A DNA stretch of 6,129 nt from CAZJFC01 sp964545245 (GTDB lineage Bacteria; Pseudomonadota; Alphaproteobacteria; Rickettsiales; 21-14-0-20-44-7). The notes beneath the pieces are model-generated. The model saw only the letters and a list, made by a program, of their open reading frames with translations. It searched no databases and had not been told where the DNA came from. The position numbers and the translations under genes were made by a program. This document shows, piece by piece, positions 1 through 5,708 of this stretch. Positions within the stretch are counted from its first letter, which is position 1; every line of letters begins with the position of its first letter. The DNA is taken from contig CAZJFC010000086.1 of NCBI GenBank assembly GCA_964545245.1, forward strand, positions 1 to 6,129, written 5' to 3'.

Positions 1-525
1 TTTCCACAATTCAAGGCTTATGAGCGCCTCTTTTGTGAAATTTCCTAACGCCGAATCATTGGTGTCGGCGATTGTCATGATGGTTTTGTTATAAACCGCG
101 TTCAATATGTCCTTTGCCCCGGTGGCCCCGGTTTTTATCGGCAGGGTTTTTGCCGTCACCACCACCAGCCGGTTGCCCGCCAGAATTACCTTGGTCGTCA
201 TGTTCACCAGCCCGCGCTGCTCCATTTTTTTCAGCAGTTTCACGTTGGAGGTGATGATAATATCCGCCGGGTCGCCCTGGTCGATGCTGCGGTAAAGCTC
301 GGCGGCGGAGTTGAAAACCGCGTTTACATCAACCACCTCACTTTGCGAATATACCCGGTTGATCTTTGAGAGCGGCACAAGCAGGCTGGTTTCCGCCAGC
401 ACCGTCACCGAGTCGATATTCGCCGGCTGGGCGATATTATCACCACGCTTTTTCTGCGCCGCCGTGGAAACCGCCGGAAGCAGCGCCAGCATGATGGTTG
501 CCGCCAATATGGATTTGAATTTCAT
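1..525 (-). CDS. modA: ModA-family periplasmic oxyanion (molybdate-type) ABC transporter substrate-binding protein, 3' part beyond window
   Basis: The reading frame is open from an ATG at 525-523 to the left edge (175 residues), so the C-terminal part is missing. Residues 1-22 form a signal peptide: MKFK, a hydrophobic stretch (ILAATIMLALLPAV), then a likely cut after STA or TAA. The mature part follows the ModA pattern. Beta strand and first ligand loop are VTVLAETSL (40-48). F71-L77 leads to the IDQGDPADIIITSN block (81-94), followed by AGNRLVVV (116-123), IAD (152-154) and GNFTKEALISLELW (161-174). ModA delivers molybdate or tungstate to the ModBC transporter. By hand alignment to E. coli ModA, Ser12 is kept as S47, but Ser39 falls on A74 (with S73 next to it) and Ala125 on L160, so the ligand may differ. 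No clear ribosome binding site precedes the ATG. No modB or modC is visible. The family is fairly sure; the substrate is not. Confidence 0.75.
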   Translation of the reverse strand, partial: MKFKSILAATIMLALLPAVSTAAQKKRGDNIAQPANIDSVTVLAETSLLVPLSKINRVYSQSEVVDVNAVFNSAAELYRSIDQGDPADIIITSNVKLLKKMEQRGLVNMTTKVILAGNRLVVVTAKTLPIKTGATGAKDILNAVYNKTIMTIADTNDSALGNFTKEALISLELWK

Positions 526-573
526 GACCGGGGTAAGTTAGCACAACTTGCGTTAAAAGGTAGCCATTAGTTT

Positions 574-618
574 AGTGACAGTGTGAGTGTCAGTTTTTCT
601 CTCACTGACACTGTCACT
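574..618. repeat. Large imperfect inverted repeat upstream of modA
   Basis: The arms AGTGACAGTGTGAGTG (574-589) and CACTGACACTGTCACT (603-618) pair over 16 bp with one G-G mismatch, around a 13-base loop. The structure lies 49-93 bp upstream of the modA-like start and beside copy 1 of the hairpin repeat. No T-tract follows on either strand, so it is not a classic terminator. It may be an operator for the modA-like gene or part of the repeat insertion; it does not resemble the ModE site as I know it. Confidence 0.6.
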
Positions 619-625
619 TCATTAA

Positions 626-696
626 CACCTCACCCCACCCTCTCCTCATAGGAGAGGGCTTTTTGTATCCCCCCTCCTATCAGGAGGGGGGAGGTG
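626..696. repeat. Two-hairpin dispersed repeat, copy 1
   Basis: The ends CACCTC (626-631) and GAGGTG (691-696) are inverted. Inside lie hairpin A (CCCTCTCCT at 638-646, loop CAT, AGGAGAGGG at 650-658, 9 perfect bp) and hairpin B (CCCCCCTCCT at 669-678, loop ATC, AGGAGGGGGG at 682-691, 10 perfect bp). The same design recurs at 1856-1930 and 6024-6129 in the same orientation. It lies between the 3' end of lpxK and the modA-like gene. On the plus strand hairpin A is followed by CTTTTTG, so it could act as a terminator for antisense transcripts. It resembles REP/MITE-type non-autonomous repeats; no transposase is present. Confidence 0.85.
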
Positions 697-697
697 C

Positions 698-718
698 CCC
701 TAATGACCAATGACTAAG
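698..718. repeat. Heptamer repeat tract at the lpxK 3' end
   Basis: Three 7-bp units run in phase: CCCTAAT, GACCAAT, GACTAAG. The tract adjoins hairpin repeat copy 1 and contains the lpxK stop codon (714-716). A closely matching set of three units lies at 1935-1955, where it contains the waaA stop codon. Confidence 0.5.
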
Positions 719-1664
719 AACTACCGGCTTTCTTTATCATCCCCACCAGCTTCTCGATGTTCTTCACCCTCAGTTTCGCTATCACCGGGTTCACCATCAT
801 GTGCAAATGGGCGGGGATTTTCACCATGTCTTTTTCAGTCGTCACCACCATCGCCGATTTCTCGCTCGCCACCGCGAGGATGCGTTTCAGCTCCTCCTCG
901 GTGTAAAAATGGTGGTCGGGATATTCCATCTCATCAACCAGTTTCAGCCCGCTTTCCTTCAGGCTGGCGAAGAACTTGCCGGGGCGGCCAATGCCGCAGA
1001 ACGCCACGATATCCTCATTTTTCAATATCGGGTCATATTCGATCTCGATTTTCGCGCTGAACACCGGCACATCGAATTTCGGCAGCTCCTTTTCCTTGTT
1101 GCCGATAACCAGCACCGCGTCAGCGCGTTTCATCCCTTCCGCCACCGGCTCGCGCAATGGCCCCGCCGGGATAACCCGCCCGTTGCCGATGCCGAAACCG
1201 CCGTCGAAAACCAGCAGCGAAAAATCCTTTTCCACATCCGGGTTCTGGAAACCGTCATCCATCAAAATGATATCCGCGCCGGATTCCTCCGCCGCCTTTG
1301 CCGCCGCCGCGCGGTCTTCCGCAACCCAGGTGGTCGCCGTCTGTGAAAGCAATATCGGTTCGTCGCCCACAATTTTCGGTGATTGCTCGCCCACTTTCAC
1401 CACGCCCTCGAAACTGCCGCCATAACCGCGGCTGATAATATGCGGTTTTCTGCCCTGCTCTTTCAGCGCGGTGGCAAGCGCGATGGTGGTGGGCGTTTTG
1501 CCCGCCCCGCCCGCGGTGAGGTTGCCGATGCACACAACCGGAACTTTCGCGCGGTAGCCCGGTTTTTTAACCCTTGCGGCAGTGGCCGATTTGTAAAGGA
1601 AGGATGCGGGGCTTAACAGCCGCGGCAGCAGCCCGTCCTTCTCCCAGAATTTTGGTGTCCTCAT
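714..1664 (-). CDS. lpxK: Tetraacyldisaccharide 4'-kinase LpxK
   Basis: LpxK phosphorylates the 4' position of tetraacyldisaccharide 1-phosphate with ATP, giving lipid IVA, at the cytoplasmic face of the inner membrane. The 316 residues match the usual family length. The N-terminus (FWEKDGLLPRLLSP, 7-20) is the amphipathic membrane-associated segment. The P-loop is TAGGAGKTP (50-58, with K56 and T57). ISRGYGG (77-83) and GDEP (100-103) follow; D101 matches the catalytic aspartate D99 of Aquifex LpxK. The Walker-B-like motif is MDDGFQN (135-141). Further family motifs are VIPAGPLREP (164-173), CGIGRPGKFF (223-232), YPDHHFYT (248-255), which probably holds the partner histidine, and TTEKDMVK (275-282). 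The ATG start has a weak GGA upstream. It is separated from waaA by 286 bp containing a repeat and a promoter-like sequence. The TAG stop lies in a heptamer tract. All key residues are present, so it is probably functional. Confidence 0.96.
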   Translation of the reverse strand: MRTPKFWEKDGLLPRLLSPASFLYKSATAARVKKPGYRAKVPVVCIGNLTAGGAGKTPTTIALATALKEQGRKPHIISRGYGGSFEGVVKVGEQSPKIVGDEPILLSQTATTWVAEDRAAAAKAAEESGADIILMDDGFQNPDVEKDFSLLVFDGGFGIGNGRVIPAGPLREPVAEGMKRADAVLVIGNKEKELPKFDVPVFSAKIEIEYDPILKNEDIVAFCGIGRPGKFFASLKESGLKLVDEMEYPDHHFYTEEELKRILAVASEKSAMVVTTEKDMVKIPAHLHMMVNPVIAKLRVKNIEKLVGMIKKAGSS

Positions 1665-1689
1665 AACAATTCCATATTACCCGCTTGTG

Positions 1690-1716
1690 ATTATAGCCCC
1701 TGTTGCGGCGAGTCAT
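1690..1716 (-). promoter_or_regulatory. Candidate lpxK promoter
   Basis: Read leftward, a perfect -10 TATAAT occupies 1695-1690, 25 bp from the lpxK ATG. The best -35 match is ATGACT at 1716-1711 (four of six), with a short 15-bp spacer. A promoter here makes sense because the repeat-filled spacer separates lpxK from waaA. The -10 is strong and the -35 weak. Confidence 0.45.
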
Positions 1717-1787
1717 GCGGCAGGCATGGAAATATGTCGAAATAAAGCCGATTTTGGAAAATGGTGAAGGAATCGGGCAACAGGGGA

Positions 1788-1854
1788 GTTGATGGGTGTT
1801 GGTTGATGGAATGTTCTTGAAAATTTCTATCAACCATAAACCATAAACTACCCT
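1788..1854. repeat. Heptamer-phased tract with inverted repeat before repeat copy 2
   Basis: Seven-bp units are visible: GTTGATG, GGTGTTG, GTTGATG (1788-1808), and further on CCATAAA, CCATAAA, CTACCCT (1834-1854). The two parts are also partly inverted: TGGTTGATGGA (1800-1810) pairs with TCTATCAACCA (1826-1836) over 11 bp with one mismatch, around a 15-base loop. The tract runs directly into hairpin repeat copy 2. I see no gene in it. Confidence 0.5.
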
Positions 1855-1855
1855 G

Positions 1856-1930
1856 CACCTCACCCCATCCCTCTCCTCATAGGAGAGGGAGTTTTGTTTC
1901 CCCCCTATCAGGGGGGACGGAAGGGGGGTG
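1856..1930. repeat. Two-hairpin dispersed repeat, copy 2
   Basis: This copy starts CACCTCACCCC like copy 1. Hairpin A is identical in its stem (CCCTCTCCT at 1869-1877, loop CAT, AGGAGAGGG at 1881-1889) and is followed by AGTTTTGTTT. Hairpin B is shortened to CCCCCCT (1900-1906), loop ATC, AGGGGGG (1910-1916), 7 bp. The right end is GGGGTG rather than GAGGTG, so only four bases of the outer inverted ends remain. It lies between waaA and lpxK, genes that are normally adjacent in this gene order. Confidence 0.85.
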
Positions 1931-1934
1931 CTAA

Positions 1935-1955
1935 AGCTAGCGACCAGCGACTACA
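1935..1955. repeat. Heptamer repeat tract at the waaA 3' end
   Basis: The units AGCTAGC, GACCAGC, GACTACA are in phase and align base for base with the tract at 698-718 (CCCTAAT, GACCAAT, GACTAAG), differing mainly in the variable pair of each unit. The waaA stop codon (1951-1953) lies in the last unit, just as the lpxK stop does in the other tract. Confidence 0.5.
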
Positions 1956-3204
1956 TTAAAGCTTCCACTTCATCGATAATGTTGGAGAGTATCTCGGATT
2001 TCGAGCGCACGTAGCGTGAGGCCAGACGCGACATTGCGGTGCGTTTCTGCGGGTTTTGCCATAGCTCGAACACTTTGTAGGCAAGGTCTTTCGCGTCGGT
2101 TGCGCGGGTTAGCGCCCCCGCCGCCTCGAACTCGTTCACAATTTCGGTGAAATTATCCATATACGGGCCGCAAATGATCGCGCTGTCGAGATGCGCCGGT
2201 TCAATCGGGTTATGCCCGCCGCGCTCCACGAAAGAGCCGCCGATGAACACGATCGGCGCGATGCGGTAGAACATGCCCAGTTCGCCCAGCGTATCGGCAA
2301 CGTAAATATCGGTATCGTCAAACACCTTGTCGCCGTTGGAGCGCAGCGCCACATTCGCGTATTCCGAACAGATATCGCGCACCTCCGCCCCGCGCTGCGG
2401 GTGGCGCGGCACGATAACCGTCAGAACCGTATAGTTTTTTTCCTTGATTTTGAGGTGGGCGCGGAGTATCTCCTCCTCCTCGCCGGGATGGGTGCTCGCC
2501 GCCAGCCACACCATGCGGCTGCCTATCATATCCTGCAACTCCGCAAATTTCTGCTCATCTATCGGCAGCGGCCTTGCGCCGTATTTGAGGTTGCCGAGGA
2601 ACTTGATGTTCTTCGCGCCGAGCGCACGCAGTTTCGCCGCGTCCTCACGGGTTTGCGGCAGGACAAGGTCGAAACAGTTAAGCACCGTATTGGCAAAACG
2701 CCTGAATTTCTGCCATCTTTCATAAGATTTGTCGGACATCCGCGCGTTGAGCAGCACGATCGGGCAGCCGAGGCGCTTGGTTTCGAGGATGAGGTTCGGC
2801 CAGAACTCGCTTTCCACCCAAATCGCAAGGTCGGGCTGCCAGTATTCGACGAATTCCTCGACATATTGCTGTTTATCAATCGGCACATATTGGTGGAAGG
2901 CGCGTTTCGGCAGGCGCTGCTGGAGGATATAGGCGGAAGTCACCGTCCCGGTAGTGACCATGATATGGATCCACGCATTGCCGCTTAGCATGTCCTCAAT
3001 CAGCGGGAGAACGGAAACCGCCTCGCCCACGCTCGCCGCATGTACCCAGACCAGCTTGGAATTAGGCCGCGCGAGCGAAGGCACGCCAAGGCGCTCATCA
3101 AACCGGTTGATGTCCTCCTTGCCCTGCTTCTTACGGCGCCAGAAGTAGATATCCGCAATCGGCGAACCCAGCTTCCATGCCAGCCTATATAGTTTTAGCC
3201 ACAA
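1951..3204 (-). CDS. waaA: 3-deoxy-D-manno-octulosonic acid (Kdo) transferase WaaA
   Basis: WaaA (KdtA, glycosyltransferase family 30) moves Kdo from CMP-Kdo to lipid IVA at the cytoplasmic face of the inner membrane. It has 417 residues, close to E. coli WaaA. The N-terminal donor-independent half holds ERLG (37-40) and VWVHAASVGE (52-61), where E61 matches the catalytic glutamate of Aquifex WaaA. It continues with TTGTVTSA (84-91), WVESEFWPNL (129-138) and LNARMSD (152-158). The C-terminal half holds STHPGEEEEIL (237-247), VPRHPQRG (265-272), DTLGELGMFY (304-313) and GGSFVERGGHNPIEPA (322-337), the nucleotide-sugar region. The start is TTG: there is no in-frame ATG until residue 72, an in-frame stop lies five codons upstream, and GAGG sits 6 bases before the TTG. 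It overlaps the acyltransferase gene by 20 bp, which suggests translational coupling. Whether it adds one, two or more Kdo units cannot be read from sequence. Confidence 0.96.
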   Translation of the reverse strand: MWLKLYRLAWKLGSPIADIYFWRRKKQGKEDINRFDERLGVPSLARPNSKLVWVHAASVGEAVSVLPLIEDMLSGNAWIHIMVTTGTVTSAYILQQRLPKRAFHQYVPIDKQQYVEEFVEYWQPDLAIWVESEFWPNLILETKRLGCPIVLLNARMSDKSYERWQKFRRFANTVLNCFDLVLPQTREDAAKLRALGAKNIKFLGNLKYGARPLPIDEQKFAELQDMIGSRMVWLAASTHPGEEEEILRAHLKIKEKNYTVLTVIVPRHPQRGAEVRDICSEYANVALRSNGDKVFDDTDIYVADTLGELGMFYRIAPIVFIGGSFVERGGHNPIEPAHLDSAIICGPYMDNFTEIVNEFEAAGALTRATDAKDLAYKVFELWQNPQKRTAMSRLASRYVRSKSEILSNIIDEVEALM

Positions 3205-3859
3205 AATCGGCCTCGTCGGTTATTCTGTTCAGTTCCGCCTCAAGCTGGTCAACATTTCCCGGCAGTATCGGGGTTCCGTATACGAAAACCCCTTTACCGA
3301 ATGGCAGAACCACCCGGAATTTGTCCCAGCTATTGGCTTCCCTGTATTTTGTGCAGGAGAATGTAACAGGAATAATGGGCATTTCCAGCTTTTTGAGTAT
3401 TTTGAGCGCGTTGGGGCTAACTTTCCTTGCCGGGCCGCGCGGACCGTCGGGAACCAGCGCCACAGTTTCGCCTTTTTCCCTGACCTTCAGCAGGCCGCGG
3501 ACGGCATCCGTCCCGCCCTTGCCGGTCTTACCCGCCATCGCCGACGAACCGCGGATGGTCTTGAAACCGAAATTTTCCTGCACCCTGGCGATCAGCTCCC
3601 CGTCCCGGCTGCGCGAGGCGAGTATGTTCATTTTGATTCCCCTTGGTACAAAAACCGGGTTCATCATCAGCCGTCCGTGCCAGAAAACCACTACTACAGA
3701 GCCTTTCCATTCCTTCTTCGCCCTTTCCGCCACCTCTTTATTGAGGATTTTCCAGCGGTTGGTGACGCGCATAAGGCGGATATAGGCCGAAACCAGCACC
3801 GCCAGCAGCGAAACAACCACCGGGCTTTTAAGGATTTTCCTGAAAGCTTTTTTCTTCAT
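3185..3859 (-). CDS. DUF374 lysophospholipid-acyltransferase-like protein, possible lipid A late acyltransferase
   Basis: This 224-residue protein belongs to the DUF374 branch of the LPLAT (PlsC-like) acyltransferases. Residues 12-28 (SPVVVSLLAVLVSAYIR) form one membrane anchor after a basic start. The active-site block is VVFWHGRLMMNP (57-68) with H61, followed by ASRSRDGELIA (81-91) with D86. Then come GFKTIRGSS (98-106), VPDGPRGPARKVSP (136-149) and PIIPVTFSC (161-169), all typical of the family. Established: Helicobacter and Campylobacter LpxJ, a DUF374 protein, adds a secondary acyl chain to lipid A. Inferred: this gene, overlapping waaA by 20 bp and upstream of lpxK, acts on lipid A or its precursor. 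A phospholipid acyltransferase is the alternative. No LpxL-type gene is visible. The ATG lacks a clear Shine-Dalgarno, so it may have a very short leader. Confidence 0.88.
   Translation of the reverse strand: MKKKAFRKILKSPVVVSLLAVLVSAYIRLMRVTNRWKILNKEVAERAKKEWKGSVVVVFWHGRLMMNPVFVPRGIKMNILASRSRDGELIARVQENFGFKTIRGSSAMAGKTGKGGTDAVRGLLKVREKGETVALVPDGPRGPARKVSPNALKILKKLEMPIIPVTFSCTKYREANSWDKFRVVLPFGKGVFVYGTPILPGNVDQLEAELNRITDEADFVAKTI
3202..3214 (-). promoter_or_regulatory. Ribosome binding site and TTG start of waaA
   Basis: Read leftward, GAGG (3214-3211) is followed by six bases and then TTG (3204-3202). The site lies inside the 3' end of the acyltransferase gene. It decides the start, because no ATG is available nearby in frame. 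Confidence 0.65.
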
Positions 3860-3901
3860 TAATGTAATTTAATTGAAATAATGCCATGTTAAGGTATCGC
3901 A
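3860..3901. promoter_or_regulatory. Divergent intergenic gap with probable back-to-back promoters
   Basis: Only 42 AT-rich bases separate the leftward lipid A genes from the rightward unknown gene. AATAAT (3877-3882) could serve as a -10 rightward and CATTAT (3883-3878, read leftward) as a -10 leftward, so two promoters would overlap. I see no convincing -35 for either; rightward -35 elements would fall inside the acyltransferase 5' end. Direction and strength are inferred from gene layout. Confidence 0.3.
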
Positions 3902-3904
3902 ATG
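3891..3904 (+). promoter_or_regulatory. Ribosome binding site of the 3902 gene
   Basis: AAGG (3891-3894) precedes the ATG (3902-3904) with a 7-base spacer, which supports this start. Confidence 0.6.
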
Positions 3905-5176
3905 AGTAATGAATATCCAGACAAAATCGCAATCCCCAAAACCAGATACGGGTTACAAAGCGGCAAGAGCATAAGGGAAACCGGGCTTTCTGATATATTC
4001 CTTAATGACGGCAAGGCCGAGCTTGATTTCGCGGGCGATAAACGCTTTTATGAACTGATCGGGTTCGCCACGGCAGTGGGCGAGGCGATCAGCCAGAAAA
4101 ACCTTTCGCTCCTGCCGAAGCTTGAAGGCAAGGACGGGGATGAGGCCGATGCGGCAAAACGCAACGCGTTCCTTAAAGCCAAGGCGCAAGTGGTCATCGA
4201 CGCGAAGTCGAACCAGTTGCGGGAAAAGAACCTTGCCGAGATCATGCATGAGCAAATGCTTTTTGTCCGCGGCGAGTATGACAGGGAAACCACGGAAATT
4301 TCAGCTTTACAGAACGAGCTGCATAAAGATGCCTTCCTGAAATATGGCCTCGTGGCAGAAAACGAATTTAAAACCCTAAAACAGGCCGAGTTGCTGGAAA
4401 GGATAGAGAAACTTCCGACCGATATAAGGGAAAACTTATTCATGGAAATATTCAATATTGATATAAAAATCAGTTTACGGCACGCAGGAATAGTAACAAA
4501 AGAGGAGTTTGACAGCCTTCCTGACTTCAAGGATGGGATAACTTTATTTGATTATATTTATTCACTGCCGGAAGAAAAAAAAGCAAGATATGAGCAGTTA
4601 AAAAACCGGGAAACCGAAAATTCAGCCGATTTCGGCAAGGACGGAAGCGGCAAAGCCATAATGGGCGATGTCTGCCGCCATATGGCGCCATGCATGGCGG
4701 CCATGATGGATGCGGCGGGAAGCAAGGCATATGCAATGGGCTGCCAGAACCATGTTACCGTAATCTCAGCCGAAACCGGCAACCGCATCGAACCGACAGC
4801 GCGGCCACAGGAGATCTACCTGCTCTCAGCCCAGCCTTCCGGCACTTTTGAAACCATCCTGGGCGGGGAGGTTTTCACCAGCATCAGGCCCAACGGCAGC
4901 CTTTCGCATATATTCACAAAACTGGATGATTATGAGCGGCTCAAAGAGCAACTGAAAAAGACCGACGAGTTGGAAGAACGCGCGAAATCCCCAAAAGCAC
5001 TATATAACCAATGGCTTGAAAGAAACCTTGAAGCCCCGGAAATTCCTGCGGTGGAACCTGCCGTGCGTGACATCCCGGCGCCGGTGCCCAATCTTTCGCC
5101 GCCGGGAGAACCGAAGGCGATAGGCGCCACCGAGCTTCCCAGAACCGGTTTACAACCGGCGCAATTAATCGCCTGA
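3902..5176 (+). CDS. Uncharacterised 424-residue protein with a possible transglutaminase-like Cys-His-acid core
   Basis: I do not recognise this protein as a whole. It has no signal peptide or membrane segment. Residues 1-240 look mostly helical and charged, with alternating Lys/Glu/Leu-rich stretches. Residues 254-301 contain GDVCRHMAPC, a small-residue helix AAMMDAAGSKA, NHVTVIS (283-289) and NRIEPTARP (294-302). This resembles the transglutaminase-like core: Cys at the start of a helix (C258), His on the next strand (H284), and the normal DPT aspartate replaced by E297 in IEPT. The Cys-His gap of 26 residues is short for the family. An alternative is a metal site built from C258, H260, C264, C281 and H284. 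Residues 378-415 are proline-rich (PAVEPAVRDIPAPVPNL) and probably disordered. A good ribosome binding site supports the start. It runs divergently from the lipid A genes and 94 bp ahead of the NfeD gene. Real gene: confident. Function: unsure. Confidence 0.85.
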   Translation: MSNEYPDKIAIPKTRYGLQSGKSIRETGLSDIFLNDGKAELDFAGDKRFYELIGFATAVGEAISQKNLSLLPKLEGKDGDEADAAKRNAFLKAKAQVVIDAKSNQLREKNLAEIMHEQMLFVRGEYDRETTEISALQNELHKDAFLKYGLVAENEFKTLKQAELLERIEKLPTDIRENLFMEIFNIDIKISLRHAGIVTKEEFDSLPDFKDGITLFDYIYSLPEEKKARYEQLKNRETENSADFGKDGSGKAIMGDVCRHMAPCMAAMMDAAGSKAYAMGCQNHVTVISAETGNRIEPTARPQEIYLLSAQPSGTFETILGGEVFTSIRPNGSLSHIFTKLDDYERLKEQLKKTDELEERAKSPKALYNQWLERNLEAPEIPAVEPAVRDIPAPVPNLSPPGEPKAIGATELPRTGLQPAQLIA

Positions 5177-5202
5177 TTTTTGGGGGCTATATCCGGTTTT
5201 GC

Positions 5203-5244
5203 TTGCAAAACACAGGTGAAATACCACATAATGGATGGTATAAA
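5203..5244 (+). promoter_or_regulatory. Candidate promoters for the NfeD gene
   Basis: Two overlapping candidates exist in the 94-bp gap. One is TTGCAA (5203-5208), 18 bp, CATAAT (5227-5232). The other is GTGAAA (5216-5221), 17 bp, TATAAA (5239-5244). Both match four of six at -35 and five of six at -10. The first -35 lies in a dyad, GTTTTGC/GCAAAAC (5196-5211). Read-through from the upstream gene is also possible, since no convincing terminator separates them. Confidence 0.4.
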
Positions 5245-5270
5245 AAGATAAACTATAAAAGGGTAAGGAA

Positions 5271-5708
5271 ATGGAATTATCAAATGAAATACTGTGGCTT
5301 GCAGCCGGTGTAACGCTGATCGTACTTGAATTCACCCTGATTCCGGCAGTCGGGTTCATTTTCGCCGGGTTCGCCGCGCTTATCGTGGGGCTGCTGGTCG
5401 GGGTCGGCGTGCTGGATTCCGTTCTATATCAATGGATTGCGGCGCTTTCCCTCACCGTCATCCTTGCGGTTGTGCTGTGGAACCCGTTCACCAACGCGCG
5501 TAAAAACAAGCATTACGGCCAGTATTCCGACGTTATCGGCCAAAGCGCGACCCTGACCGAGAACCTCGCCCCCGGCCAGATCGGCAAGGCAAAATGGAGC
5601 GGCACCACCATGAAAGCAAGGCTTGAGGATGGCGCGGTCGACGTCATGCCCAAAGACCGCGAGGTCATCATCACCGCGCTTGATGGTAACGTGCTGGTTG
5701 TAAAATAA
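5271..5708 (+). CDS. Short NfeD-family membrane protein
   Basis: This 145-residue protein has the short NfeD layout. Three closely spaced membrane segments (about 7-25, 27-47 and 52-70) are followed by a polar linker (NARKNKHYGQYSD, 75-87) and a C-terminal OB-fold of beta strands from VIGQSATLTENLAPGQIG (88-105) through GTTMKARLEDG (111-121) to ALDGNVLVVK (136-145). The IGQ, PGQIGK and GNVLVV elements are typical. Family members act with SPFH/stomatin-like proteins (QmcA, slipins) in membrane quality control, and their genes are often neighbours. No SPFH gene is visible here: the gene upstream is unrelated and 421 bp without a gene follows. The ATG has AAAAGGG (5257-5263) seven bases before it. 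The serine-protease domain of long NfeD proteins is absent. Confidence 0.93.
   Translation: MELSNEILWLAAGVTLIVLEFTLIPAVGFIFAGFAALIVGLLVGVGVLDSVLYQWIAALSLTVILAVVLWNPFTNARKNKHYGQYSDVIGQSATLTENLAPGQIGKAKWSGTTMKARLEDGAVDVMPKDREVIITALDGNVLVVK

Noticed and set aside
526..573. Promoter for the modA-like gene
   Set aside because: TAACTT could be a -10, but no acceptable -35 lies at the right distance.
638..665. Rho-independent terminator formed by hairpin A and the following T-run of copy 1
   Set aside because: The T-run is on the plus strand, while the neighbouring genes are transcribed leftward; it would end only antisense RNA, so I kept it as part of the repeat.
626..716. CRISPR array
   Set aside because: The repeats are hairpin elements and 7-bp units with no regular spacers of 25-40 bp and no cas genes.
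801..1346. Plus-strand open frame of 181 codons opposite lpxK
   Set aside because: Shadow of the well-supported lpxK; His/Arg/Phe-rich composition and no domain.
1567..1863. Minus-strand open frame of 98 codons over the lpxK start
   Set aside because: Overlaps the lpxK N-terminus in another frame and runs through the repeat-rich spacer; no domain.
2191..2988. Long plus-strand open frame of 265 codons opposite waaA
   Set aside because: It lies entirely antisense to waaA, whose motifs are complete. Its His/Arg/Ala-rich composition is that of a shadow frame and it shows no recognisable domain.
3177..3785. Plus-strand open frame of 202 codons opposite the acyltransferase
   Set aside because: Antisense to a gene with clear family motifs; Ser/Thr/Pro-rich shadow composition.
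4048..4530. Minus-strand open frame of 160 codons opposite the 3902 gene
   Set aside because: Ser/Phe-rich shadow frame without a ribosome binding site; the plus frame has a good start, normal composition and coherent length.
5158..5181. Terminator at the end of the 3902 gene (GGCG and CGCC arms, then TTTTT)
   Set aside because: The stem is only 4 bp with an 8-base loop and lies partly in the coding region; too weak to call.
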